Shown here piece by piece: positions 17,173 through 29,169 of a stretch of DNA of 44,484 bases. The translations under genes were made by a program, and so were the position numbers. The notes below the pieces were generated by a model that saw nothing but the letters and a program-made list of their open reading frames with translations, was not told the DNA's origin and did no database searches. Each line of letters opens with the position of its first letter. Within the stretch, counting starts at the first letter, position 1. Origin of the DNA: Alkalihalobacillus trypoxylicola (lineage in GTDB: Bacteria; Bacillota; Bacilli; Bacillales; Bacillaceae_D); contig NZ_LTAO01000015.1 of assembly GCF_001590785.1 (NCBI RefSeq), forward strand, positions 1 through 44,484, in the 5' to 3' direction.

Positions 17173-18417
17173 TTACAGAGTTAGGGTCGTCTGCTCTGGT
17201 ATCGTTTGAGCTACTATCCGACCGTTATGGATGACATAGGAAGGCTTTGGCTGTCTTCTTAATAAATCATGAGCATCTTTTGCAGGGAAAATTAATAAAT
17301 TTGCCGGATGTCCAATATCGATTCCATAGTTAGACAAGCCCAACAATCTTGCAGCATTAGTCGTTAGCATTTTTAGTACTTTATCAAAATCGTCTTTTCC
17401 AGTCATGTGAGCAAGATGAATGAACATATACCCTGCCTGTAAAGGTGAACCAGTCCCTAATGGATAAAAGGGACTTAGAAAATCATCATGGGCACATGCT
17501 ACATTTACACCTGCCTCTACTAAATCCTTCACCCGTGTAATTCCTCTGCTCTTAGGCCATTCCCCTAGCCTTCCTTGCACAACACTGCTTATTAAAGGAG
17601 CTGTTACGACGTGTAAATGAGCCCGTTTTACCAAAGAGATAACCTTCTGAGCATAGCTTTCGTTATAATAAGCTAGCGCATTAATATGGCTAACCGTGAC
17701 TTGCTCAGATAAACGATGTTCGATCGCTAAAGAAGCGACCACTTCTAGAAATTTAGAATCAGCATCATCTGTTTCATCACAAAAAATATGAAGAGCTTTT
17801 CCTTCACTTTTAGCGATTTGAAAGCACATTTGAATCGATTTTATTCCTTCTTCTCTTGTATTTTCTAAATGAGGAACACAGCTTATTCCATCAACTCCTA
17901 AAGAAATTGCTTCTTTTAGCCGCTCTACTCCATTACCGTGTATTAAGCCTAATTGTGGAAAGGCGATGAGCTGTAAATCAAAATAATCTTTAACCTCTTC
18001 TTTCACTTTTAACAAAGCGTGAAGCCCAACTTGGCTATAAGCCGTTATATCGACCATACTTCTCATATAGAGAACTCCATACTCAATCATGCTCTCAATT
18101 ACACTTTTGGCTCGTAGCTCCACATCTTCTTCATTTAAATAGTCTCTTTGATATTGTCCCCAAATCGAAATGCCCTCACTTAAACCTCCACTGTGATTTA
18201 CGAAGGGCTTTCCGTAGGTCAAAGCTGTATCTAGATGAATATGTGACTCAACAAAAGGAGGAAGTAAAAATTGATTGGTCGCATCAATAATCTTCACTTC
18301 CTCCTTACACATTCGAGAGAATTGCCCAATCTCTATAATTTTCCCATGGCGAATTCTTATATCATAAAGCTGTTCATCACCGATAAAACGCGCATTACAA
18401 ATTAATAACTCAGACAT
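17173..18417 (-). CDS. CodA-like amidohydrolase/deaminase (first of two)
   Basis: 414 residues, close in pattern to cytosine deaminase CodA: ESHIHLDTALTYGKP (metal HxH near 58), FCDETDDADSKFLEV (catalytic Glu near 216), VTVSHINALAYYN (metal His near 242) and AHDDFLSPFYPLGTGSPLQA (metal Asp near 310). CodA-type enzymes deaminate cytosine, isocytosine, creatinine and related rings, so the family does not fix the substrate. I chose the ATG at 18417, placed seven bases after AAGAGGT; a GTG three codons earlier is too close to that site. It follows FAD-linked oxidase 2 with only a few bases between. Confidence 0.88.
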   Translation of the reverse strand: MSELLICNARFIGDEQLYDIRIRHGKIIEIGQFSRMCKEEVKIIDATNQFLLPPFVESHIHLDTALTYGKPFVNHSGGLSEGISIWGQYQRDYLNEEDVELRAKSVIESMIEYGVLYMRSMVDITAYSQVGLHALLKVKEEVKDYFDLQLIAFPQLGLIHGNGVERLKEAISLGVDGISCVPHLENTREEGIKSIQMCFQIAKSEGKALHIFCDETDDADSKFLEVVASLAIEHRLSEQVTVSHINALAYYNESYAQKVISLVKRAHLHVVTAPLISSVVQGRLGEWPKSRGITRVKDLVEAGVNVACAHDDFLSPFYPLGTGSPLQAGYMFIHLAHMTGKDDFDKVLKMLTTNAARLLGLSNYGIDIGHPANLLIFPAKDAHDLLRRQPKPSYVIHNGRIVAQTIPEQTTLTL

Positions 18418-18429
18418 CACCCACACCTC

Positions 18430-19767
18430 TTATCCGATTCCGATCTTCATTTTTCCTGGGTTCAATAATTGATACGGATCGTTTTCTTTTTTCGCTAAAG
18501 AAATCAGCTCCACCCAATCATCCTTCCCACCTTCTTCTATTAAATAAGTATGAGGATTACTTACCTTTACCCCAATTTCTTTAAAATAAGTTATGATTTC
18601 ATTTAATCTTTCTTCCGTTGTATATGAGATGATAGGTTGAGAGCTTGGCACAATGCTTCCTCCCACTGAAATCCATTCAAAATGAATAAGAACTTCATTA
18701 GGATATTTTTCTTTTAGTAGCTCTACCTGTTTTAGATAATTCTTTGTGTCAAATCGACCTTGTAAATAAGTAGCTTCTGGATGATGTTTCATCCACCATA
18801 AAGTAACATGATTCCAACTAAAGTCTGTTGTTCTTACTTTGTTCTTTTTTACATGCTCAGAAAATGTTGGTAAAAAGCTTCCATTGAATGAATGAGCGAG
18901 TTCTTCTACCTGGTCACAATCTCCTTTTTCTACCTGTAAAAGGACAATCGAATCATGTTCACTTACAAAGGCTTCAAATGGCTTAAAGGCTGTCGCAAGT
19001 GGCGATTCTGACACAGATACGAGCCTTTTTCGAATCGATTCACTTTTAGCAATGCTTTCTGAAAATGATAGTGCATCATTTATATTGGAAAATGTAACAA
19101 GGTGATCCTCCCATTCTCGATAGGGTGCTAAAGCAATTTCAGCTTCTATTATGACTCCAGATAATCCATAGTGATGGATATACTTTTTTAGTTCTTCTCC
19201 TTCAATCGTGAACAAGCGTGGTTTTTCTTCCAACGTTAGAATCGTTAAACGGACAACATTGCCTTCATCCCATAACGTTCCATATTCAATGGAACCAATT
19301 CCTCCTGTCCCACCAGCAATAAATCCACCAAGAGTTGACTTTAAATACGTACTAGGAAAAAAGCGTAGCGAATACCCATCGTTTGCTAAATCTGCTTCAA
19401 GCTTCCCTAATTTTATACCCGCACCAAATCGTCCTATTCCGTTTTTTATTTCAATGATTTTATTAAGAGCACTCGTATCAAGGATTATTCCCTTTTCCAT
19501 CGGAATGATTTGACCGTAATTACCGGTTCCACCACCACGTGGTACGAGCGGTATTCTATTTTGAGCGGAGAACGCCAAAACTTCTATAACTTCCTCCACA
19601 GAGCTCGGCTTCACAATACAATCTGCATAAAAGTCCGATAGCTGTTTTTTCAAAATAGGAGAATACCAGTAAAAATCTTGGGACATTCTTTTGACATAGC
19701 TATCCTTCGTTTCCACTTTGTTTTCGCCTATTACTTGTTTCAATTCATCAATCCATCCCTGATTCAT
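18430..19767 (-). CDS. FAD-binding oxidase, PCMH/GlcD-like (oxidase 2)
   Basis: 445 residues. The N-terminal PCMH-type FAD domain has VPRGGGTGNYGQ, the GGFIAGGTGGIGSIEYG segment and GLSGVIIEAEIAL; the C-terminal half ends with the NPYQLLNPGKM type motif (here DPYQLLNPGKMKIG) typical of the family. It is paralogous along its whole length to oxidase 1 of the same operon. No obvious covalent-flavin His or Cys can be assigned. I chose MNQGWIDEL (19767) as start because GAGGTGGG lies just before it; a longer frame overlaps the ABC ATPase. Members oxidise hydroxy acids, alcohols or amines. The substrate is unknown; the pair may form a heteromer or act on successive intermediates. Confidence 0.85.
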   Translation of the reverse strand: MNQGWIDELKQVIGENKVETKDSYVKRMSQDFYWYSPILKKQLSDFYADCIVKPSSVEEVIEVLAFSAQNRIPLVPRGGGTGNYGQIIPMEKGIILDTSALNKIIEIKNGIGRFGAGIKLGKLEADLANDGYSLRFFPSTYLKSTLGGFIAGGTGGIGSIEYGTLWDEGNVVRLTILTLEEKPRLFTIEGEELKKYIHHYGLSGVIIEAEIALAPYREWEDHLVTFSNINDALSFSESIAKSESIRKRLVSVSESPLATAFKPFEAFVSEHDSIVLLQVEKGDCDQVEELAHSFNGSFLPTFSEHVKKNKVRTTDFSWNHVTLWWMKHHPEATYLQGRFDTKNYLKQVELLKEKYPNEVLIHFEWISVGGSIVPSSQPIISYTTEERLNEIITYFKEIGVKVSNPHTYLIEEGGKDDWVELISLAKKENDPYQLLNPGKMKIGIG

Positions 19768-19777
19768 TTTACCCACC

Positions 19778-20572
19778 TCAATGCTCGAGTTCTTTTGAAA
19801 CCTTTCCAATTAACTGACTAAATTCTGGAGTACTACGAAATTGCTCATTTCTTTCATATTCAGGTACATCAAAGGTATGACTAATACGTCCAGGTCTTGC
19901 AGACATGACCGCTATTTTGGTTGAAAGAAATACGGATTCAAAGACATTATGAGTAATAAATAAAACCGTCATATTGGTTTTCTCCCAAATTTTCAGCAAT
20001 TCATAGTGCAAATTTTGTCTTGTTATTTCATCTAATGCACCGAATGGCTCATCCATTAGTAATAGCTTAGGTTTTGCTACTAAAGCTCTAGCAATGGAAA
20101 CTCTCATCTGCATACCTCCAGAAAGCTGACGTGGCAATGCCTTTTCGTAACCTTTTAATCCGACCATTTCTAGTACTTCCCGTCCTTGGATATACCTTTT
20201 TTTCTTCGATACTCCCTTTAATTCTAACGGCAAGGTAATATTATCTAAAACGGATTTCCATGGTAAAAGAGTAGCGTGTTGAAAAACAAATCCAATTTCG
20301 GTACGGTCTAGCTCCTCCTGCTTTGATGTTTGATTGGTTAACTCTACCGAACCTGTAGTCGGTTCGCTTAAGCCGGCAATGATTTTAAATATTGTTGATT
20401 TCCCACAACCAGAAGGACCTACGAATGAAATAAATTCACCTTCTTTTACATCTAAATTCATATCCGTTAAAGCAACAATATCGCCATTATAGATTTTACT
20501 CACATTTTTGATTTGTAAAAGAACATTCTCTTTTGTATGTTCCTTTGGGTTTGCTAATTGGGCCGTTTCCAT
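19778..20572 (-). CDS. ABC transporter ATPase, SsuB/TauB/ThiZ type
   Basis: 264 residues. Walker A GPSGCGKST at 52-60, signature LSGGMQMR (near 152), Walker B LLLMDEPFGALDE (near 173) and a TITHN-type switch (FITHN). This is the nitrate/sulfonate/pyrimidine-precursor importer class, which matches the permease and NMT1-type binding protein of the same operon. It is unusual that the creatininase gene lies between it and its permease and binding-protein genes. AGGAGC lies upstream of the ATG. Substrate not set by this subunit. Confidence 0.9.
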   Translation of the reverse strand: METAQLANPKEHTKENVLLQIKNVSKIYNGDIVALTDMNLDVKEGEFISFVGPSGCGKSTIFKIIAGLSEPTTGSVELTNQTSKQEELDRTEIGFVFQHATLLPWKSVLDNITLPLELKGVSKKKRYIQGREVLEMVGLKGYEKALPRQLSGGMQMRVSIARALVAKPKLLLMDEPFGALDEITRQNLHYELLKIWEKTNMTVLFITHNVFESVFLSTKIAVMSARPGRISHTFDVPEYERNEQFRSTPEFSQLIGKVSKELEH

Positions 20573-20592
20573 TCGATCGAGCTCCTTTCCTC

Positions 20593-21423
20593 TTATATAT
20601 GAATACGATGTTCACCTTTTAAGTAATTCATTTCAAAAGTGCTAATCTTTATAAAAGCTTGAGCTGTTTTTTTACTTAATCTGTTAATGGTTTCAAGTCC
20701 TTTATCCTTATTACCTAAAGAAGCATCGCCCGATGTTCCACAGCTAGAAATATCATCACTTATCCAAGCAACAGAGGGACCGCCTTTTATATCTATTGTG
20801 ATCGAATCTTCTTCAAATCTCTGATAAGCGTAAGATGGGGCCCTATTCATATCGACCCAGTCCTCTTCTAAGGCTAGAACAACAGACGTTTCAACATCAC
20901 CACCATGAATACCAAAAGTCAATTCATGCTCACTATATAAATCTGTTAATGTCTCCTTATAATCCATTCCTGACATTTTAAACACCATTAATCCAGTTTC
21001 TATTCTTACTTCTCTAGCAATCATTGAAATTAAATCCCAATTTCCACCGTGAGTATTATAAAGAAGAAGCCTTTTAAACCCACTTAACTGAACACTTTTG
21101 GCAAGGTCGATAATGACTTGCTGAAGAGTCGTTGCTGATAAAGAGAATGTCCCTGGATGCCCTAAGTGCTCTGTGCTTTTTCCGTACGGTAAAGGCGGTA
21201 ATAACCAAATTGAATCCTCTTTTTTTAGATGAGAAAAGGTAGCTTCTAATAATCCTTCTGCAATCAATGTATCCGTATATACAGGGAGATGTGGTCCATG
21301 CTGCTCAATAGCGCCTATTGGTAGAATGACCACTCCGTTTTCTTTATCAATTGATTCAATCTCTTTTGTAGAAAAACGTGGCAAGAAACATTCTTGCCAC
21401 GCCTTTTGTCCTTTCCCTCTCAA
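20593..21423 (-). CDS. creatininase-family amidohydrolase
   Basis: 276 residues with all metal-site elements of the creatininase/FAPy-deformylase family: PIGAIEQHGPHLPVYTDT (Glu, His and Asp ligands, near 35-52), the NTHGGN loop (near 122) and HGGDVETS (near 172, Glu ligand). Members hydrolyse cyclic amides or formamides, for example creatinine, and 2-amino-5-formylamino pyrimidine in archaeal flavin synthesis. Its start is a TTG (21423) with GGAG upstream; no ATG lies nearby. Between transporter genes in an operon with deaminases and oxidases, it is likely the ring-opening or deformylating step. Substrate unknown. Confidence 0.88.
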   Translation of the reverse strand: MRGKGQKAWQECFLPRFSTKEIESIDKENGVVILPIGAIEQHGPHLPVYTDTLIAEGLLEATFSHLKKEDSIWLLPPLPYGKSTEHLGHPGTFSLSATTLQQVIIDLAKSVQLSGFKRLLLYNTHGGNWDLISMIAREVRIETGLMVFKMSGMDYKETLTDLYSEHELTFGIHGGDVETSVVLALEEDWVDMNRAPSYAYQRFEEDSITIDIKGGPSVAWISDDISSCGTSGDASLGNKDKGLETINRLSKKTAQAFIKISTFEMNYLKGEHRIHI

Positions 21424-21442
21424 AGTCCTTCACTCCTTTTAT

Positions 21443-22483
21443 TTACTGCAAAAATTCAGTCGTATAGACATCACTTGGCTGAAGACCTTCATCTATCAGC
21501 TCCAAGTCCGTTAATTGGTCAATCAACGTTTGCCAGCGTTCCTCTGTCATCGTACCAACACCACCATCTGTTGCATCACCACCAAATACAAGCTCTTGCA
21601 TTTGCTCCGTCGCATAGGTCATTTGCTCAACTGTTTTTTCTGGTTCTAGCTCAATAATATATGGGTAAAGAGGCTCTGGATTTTCCTGAAATAGCTCCCA
21701 CCCTTTTGTAATCGCATCAACATAAGACTGTATAACATCAGGATTTTCCTCTAAATAATCCTTTGTTGTGAAAAGTACATCTCCGTATGGTGAGTATCCT
21801 GATTCAGCTATTAAAAGATAGCCTGTTTCAATTCCTTCTTGTTCTAAGTAAAAAGGTTCTGAGGTGACATACATTTGCGATGCAGCTAATGGATTGGACG
21901 CAAAAGTCGTGTTATCTCCGCTATAAACTCGATTTTGGTTATCTGTAATATCAGTCGTACTCACTAAATAATCCCAATACCCTGCTCCTGCAGCCGTATA
22001 TATCTCAAAGTCACCTGCTAAATCGTTAAAGTCATTGACTGTATGCTCTGCATGGTACATGATTCCTTGCGGTGTTCTTTGGAAATTAGCAAAAAAGACG
22101 ACCAAAGGGATTCCTTCATTGATGGCATTTAAGACTTGATCTGCCTGTGCCATACCAATTTCTGCATTTCCAGATGCAACAATCTGCGTAGAAGAAACCG
22201 TAGGACCTCCAGGCTCAGTCGTAACCGAAAGCCCTTCTTCTTCATAAAAACCTTCTAAAGCTGCATAATATTGACCTGCGTTTTCCACTTGAGGGAACCA
22301 GCTAGTTACCTGTGTGATTTCCGTTAATTCATCGTTTCCTTCAGCTGCGGTTGCTTCTGCTTCATTTTCTGTCTGATTTGCTTCGATGCTTTCCTCTACT
22401 GTATCCTCAGATCCACACCCTATTAATAGAATTCCAGCGAATACTGCCTGTAATGGAATAAGCCATGGTTTTGACATTTTCAT
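21443..22483 (-). CDS. ABC substrate-binding lipoprotein, NMT1/THI5 type
   Basis: 346 residues. A lipoprotein signal ends in the lipobox LIGC (20-23), then an acidic linker rich in Glu, Ala and Thr (to about 50) leads to the periplasmic-binding fold: QVTSWFPQVENAGQYYAALEGFY followed by a GLSVTTEPGG segment and SGNAEIGMAQADQVL. That pattern is the NMT1/THI5 family, which binds pyrimidine precursors (ThiY), nitrate, sulfonates or similar small compounds. It lies 28 bases after the permease. A pyrimidine-like or other small N-heterocycle fits the enzymes around it, but the ligand cannot be read from sequence. Confidence 0.88.
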   Translation of the reverse strand: MKMSKPWLIPLQAVFAGILLIGCGSEDTVEESIEANQTENEAEATAAEGNDELTEITQVTSWFPQVENAGQYYAALEGFYEEEGLSVTTEPGGPTVSSTQIVASGNAEIGMAQADQVLNAINEGIPLVVFFANFQRTPQGIMYHAEHTVNDFNDLAGDFEIYTAAGAGYWDYLVSTTDITDNQNRVYSGDNTTFASNPLAASQMYVTSEPFYLEQEGIETGYLLIAESGYSPYGDVLFTTKDYLEENPDVIQSYVDAITKGWELFQENPEPLYPYIIELEPEKTVEQMTYATEQMQELVFGGDATDGGVGTMTEERWQTLIDQLTDLELIDEGLQPSDVYTTEFLQ

Positions 22484-22511
22484 TATAGTGCCTCCTATCT
22501 CATTCTCTCTT

Positions 22512-23378
22512 TTATTCAGATTCTAATTCAGATTCATGCCACGAGCTTAATAATTTTCTAGATAGAAAGCTCACAACTAAGAAAAATACGATTCCAAGCA
22601 GAGCTGCCGATAATCCTAGAGCAAATAAGTAAGGGGTTTGTAATCTTGAAGCTGCTACAGTAATTGCATAACCAATGCCTCCAGCTCCTCCTCCAACACC
22701 CGCTATATATTCACCAACGATTGCACCAACTACAGCTAATGTACAAGAAATTTTCATTCCTGCAATAATAAAAGGTAGTGCCGCCGGAAACCGGAGCTTC
22801 CACATAATTTGCCATTTTGAAGCGTTATATAGCTGAAATAAATCCTTTAGCTTATGATCCGTAGCATTTAAACCAATTAAAGTGTTTGATAGCATTGGGA
22901 AAAAACCAATGGTAAAGGCAATAATAATAATGGCATTCATTCCTGATCCAAACCAAATGACAATGATTGGAGCAATCGCGACGACAGGAATGGTTTGTAA
23001 AATAATCGCATAAGGATAAAAGCTCCTTTCAATCCATTTCGAGCTTGCCATGAATACGGCCACACCAATACCGATTATGACGCTAAAAATGAAGCCTATG
23101 ACCGATTCAATAACTGTTGTTCGAAGAGCCATAAATAAATTACTCCAATTATCTATCGTTGCTCCGTATATATCCGTTGGCTTTGGTAAAATGTAGTGAG
23201 CAATTCCTAAAGCGCGAACTAAAACCTCCCACACGATAACAAATACAACTAATGCTAAAACTGGAGGTAGTACCTTTTTTACGATATCCTTTTGTGCTAC
23301 TTTCCATTTCGTCATAATCGGAATGGTTTTTTCCTTTGACACAGCCATTCGTCCTGTGCCGACAATTTGCCTTGCCAT
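22512..23378 (-). CDS. ABC transporter permease, SsuC/TauC/ThiX type
   Basis: 288 residues with about six membrane helices, the first at about 38-57 after a basic N-terminus. The cytoplasmic ATPase-contact loop is YNASKWQIMWKLRFPAALPF (near 185-205). Later segments include IIAGMKISCTLAVVGAIVGEYIAG in two helices. It works with the binding protein 28 bases downstream and the ATPase four genes into the operon. Start chosen at the ATG behind AGGTGATAGATA. Confidence 0.9.
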   Translation of the reverse strand: MARQIVGTGRMAVSKEKTIPIMTKWKVAQKDIVKKVLPPVLALVVFVIVWEVLVRALGIAHYILPKPTDIYGATIDNWSNLFMALRTTVIESVIGFIFSVIIGIGVAVFMASSKWIERSFYPYAIILQTIPVVAIAPIIVIWFGSGMNAIIIIAFTIGFFPMLSNTLIGLNATDHKLKDLFQLYNASKWQIMWKLRFPAALPFIIAGMKISCTLAVVGAIVGEYIAGVGGGAGGIGYAITVAASRLQTPYLFALGLSAALLGIVFFLVVSFLSRKLLSSWHESELESE

Positions 23379-23407
23379 TATCTATCACCTGCTTTCAAAA
23401 AGTAAAC

Positions 23408-24754
23408 TTACATAACCGAAATAGCCTTTGTGCTTGGCATTTTTCCTTGATTTAATAAGTCGTAAGGGTCATTAACTTTTTTCAATTTCGCCATAGCTTC
23501 AAGCTGTAGATTCCAGCCTCCTGCACCTAAAAGATACGTATGAGGATCATTGACCGAAGCTCCTAATTGATTAAAGAATTCAATGATTTGATATAATCGT
23601 TCCTTGCTAGAATACTTCACTAACGGTAGCCCAGCAGGAATGAGTTTTCCTTTATCCTTTAACCATTCAATATGAATAAGCACTTCCTCGCCAAATTCTT
23701 TTTTTATAGTAGATATTTGATTTTGATAGTTTTCTAGATTAAAGAAGTTTTGTAGATAGGTCCAATTATCATCGTTTTTTAAAGCCCATAAGGTCGTATG
23801 ATTCCATGTGAAATCTGAAATTCCGATACCCTTTCGATAATGACTCGGCTCTACTGTATATTCCTCTTCACCATCTAGACTTTCTGCTAGATATTTAATT
23901 TCTAGGTATGAGTCTTCTTCGATTTCTAAAAATGCGTAATGTCCTGTTTGGGATAGCTTCTTTTTTAATGGTAAAAAGTAAGTGGATATCGGTGCTTCTA
24001 ACACGGTTACAAGTCTTTTATTCCACTTCTGTGAACTTGCTACATCCTCTGTAAAAGTGAGTACGTTAGTTAAGCTCGAAAATTGGAAAGCAATCTGTCT
24101 CCAATTTCTTTTTGGTTTTAGAGGAATCGTTACATCAATGATGACACCAGTTGTTCCGTAGCTATGAATATAGTTCAATAAATCATCCCCACTTATTGTA
24201 AGTAGCTGAACTGGCTCATTCATCGTTAAAACGGTTGCCTCTAGCACATTCCCATCCCAAAGATTTCCCCACGTTACTGAGCCAATTCCACCAGAGCCAC
24301 CTGCTACAAAACCACCAATCGTCGCTTTGGCAAAAGTAGATGGATAAATCGTTAACTCAAGTCCATGTTCATTCGCCTGCTTTTCCAAATCTCTCAGCCT
24401 CATACCTGCCTGTACTTTAACAGAATGATTATGCCACTCTATTACTTCATTTAAATGACTCAAATCTATTACGATCCCACCTGTTAATGGCATCGCTTGT
24501 CCATAATTTCCTGTCCCTGCTCCGCGGATAGTCACGGGAATTTTACTATCACGGGCAAGATTTAAAATCGATTTAAGCTCAATCGTTGTTTCAGGAATGA
24601 GGATGATGTCTGCTTTCTTTTTTTCTAATTCTTCTTTTAACACAGGTGAGTACCAATAATAATCCCTAGATAGCTTTAAGACATTCTTTTCTTCTGTTAA
24701 GATGCTTGCACTTCCCACTACCTTCATAAAACGCTCTATGATGAATGATTCCAT
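23408..24754 (-). CDS. FAD-binding oxidase, PCMH/GlcD-like (oxidase 1), first gene of the operon
   Basis: 448 residues, full-length paralogue of oxidase 2. FAD-domain segments: TIRGAGTGNYGQAMPL, IGGFVAGGSGGIGSVTWG and GTTGVIIDVTIPL; C-terminal DPYDLLNQGKM. Aligned blocks are near-identical in the FAD core and diverge in the substrate half, so the two probably differ in substrate or form a heterodimer. I chose the ATG at 24754, with GAGGAG 3-8 bases upstream; the GTG three codons earlier abuts that site. It opens the nine-gene operon and is preceded by a 590-base leader. No covalent-flavin residue can be named. Confidence 0.85.
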   Translation of the reverse strand: MESFIIERFMKVVGSASILTEEKNVLKLSRDYYWYSPVLKEELEKKKADIILIPETTIELKSILNLARDSKIPVTIRGAGTGNYGQAMPLTGGIVIDLSHLNEVIEWHNHSVKVQAGMRLRDLEKQANEHGLELTIYPSTFAKATIGGFVAGGSGGIGSVTWGNLWDGNVLEATVLTMNEPVQLLTISGDDLLNYIHSYGTTGVIIDVTIPLKPKRNWRQIAFQFSSLTNVLTFTEDVASSQKWNKRLVTVLEAPISTYFLPLKKKLSQTGHYAFLEIEEDSYLEIKYLAESLDGEEEYTVEPSHYRKGIGISDFTWNHTTLWALKNDDNWTYLQNFFNLENYQNQISTIKKEFGEEVLIHIEWLKDKGKLIPAGLPLVKYSSKERLYQIIEFFNQLGASVNDPHTYLLGAGGWNLQLEAMAKLKKVNDPYDLLNQGKMPSTKAISVM

Positions 24755-24950
24755 ACTCCTCACTCCTCGTTATTGATTTTCATTAATTAAGAAAGCTAAA
24801 ATATACATTCTTTATCCTTCATCTATTTTTATTACTATTACCTTACTTGATTTCTTTTTGAAATTGTTCGAAAAGGTGAAGTTTTCTGACACATAAAATT
24901 GTTTCTAAAATTCTCCTTTACTAATCTAAATGTTGTTAATAAACAAGTAA

Positions 24951-24965
24951 AACATTCATAATGTT
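24951..24965. promoter_or_regulatory. palindrome, candidate operator of the catabolic operon
   Basis: AACATTCATAATGTT is a perfect 6-3-6 palindrome in an AT-rich leader about 200 bases before the first gene. Its size suits a dimeric repressor or activator. Chance occurrence in such AT-rich DNA is possible. Confidence 0.35.
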
Positions 24966-25023
24966 ATCATATATATTTATTTGTTTTCTTTTTGTATAAA
25001 TAGGTAATTTAACATATGGGTGT

Positions 25024-25042
25024 TTGTTGCATTTTGTAACAA
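25024..25042. promoter_or_regulatory. inverted repeat in the operon leader
   Basis: TTGTTGC and GTAACAA pair over 7 bases (one G-T) around ATTTT. It could be an operator or a small hairpin. Confidence 0.3.
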
Positions 25043-25142
25043 CGGTCTATTTGTTGTATCCGTTTTCTTTTTTAAGTAAATCAATTTCATCATTCACATC
25101 TTTTTAATGAATACCGAGCGGTTAGGTTTTGATTTTCACTTT

Positions 25143-25290
25143 AGGTAGATGCTTTCCCAAGGGCTTGTTCTCAGCAGCTCACATGTTTGTTAAAGGTGAA
25201 GAGAATGACGGAGAAGAGTTTGTAACTTAGCACTCTGTTAACGTGCGTGAATTTTCAAAAAGAGAAATTCGAAAAAATTAGCATCTATCC
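25143..25290. other. candidate structured RNA or regulatory block
   Basis: TAGATGCT (about 25145-25152) and AGCATCTA (about 25280-25287) are perfect complements enclosing about 130 bases. Inside, TTCTC...TCAC pairs with GTGA...GAGAA (about 25168-25205), AGAGT with ACTCT (about 25214-25235) and GAATTT with AAATTC (about 25249-25270). The block is visibly less AT-rich than its surroundings. It matches no riboswitch family I know. The strand is uncertain. Confidence 0.3.
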
Positions 25291-25343
25291 AACCACAAGG
25301 CAAGGGAATAAACAAGGAAATCTCTGCGACTCCATACAAAAAA

Positions 25344-25384
25344 AACCCCTTATTCATATGGATATTCCACATGAATAAGGGGTT
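25344..25384 (-). terminator. eno terminator
   Basis: An 18-pair stem starting AACCCCTTATTCAT with a 5-base loop is followed by TTTTTTTT on the minus strand. It closes the glycolytic operon 20 bases after the eno stop. Confidence 0.92.
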
Positions 25385-25403
25385 ACATAATGAATTTCTA
25401 CTA

Positions 25404-26711
<1,308 letters not shown>

Positions 26712-26774
26712 TTATAAAATCTTTTTTTATACCTTTATTGTACGTAAAGGTTGTCCTACTTCCAAGCAAAAACC

Positions 26775-29074
<2,300 letters not shown>

Positions 29075-29169
29075 TCATAAAATAGTATACAGTTTAGAGA
29101 AACCAACTATCTCTCTATGTAAAGAGCTATAAGCTTCAGAAAAGCCTACGCCCCTCCTATTACAAATCT

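Larger units (their letters stand above)
24755..25343. other. long gene-free leader between the eno terminator and the catabolic operon
   Basis: No coding sequence is visible. It holds a perfect 15-base palindrome at 24951-24965, a 7-pair inverted repeat at 25024-25042 and a possibly structured block at about 25143-25290. Promoter boxes are not clear: several AT-rich -10-like sequences exist with no convincing -35. With no regulator gene in the operon, control probably acts here through a remote factor or an RNA element. Confidence 0.6.

Noticed and set aside
24755-25343. Purine, TPP, guanidine, preQ1 or cobalamin riboswitch in the operon leader
   Set aside because: I looked for the conserved core sequences on both strands and found none.
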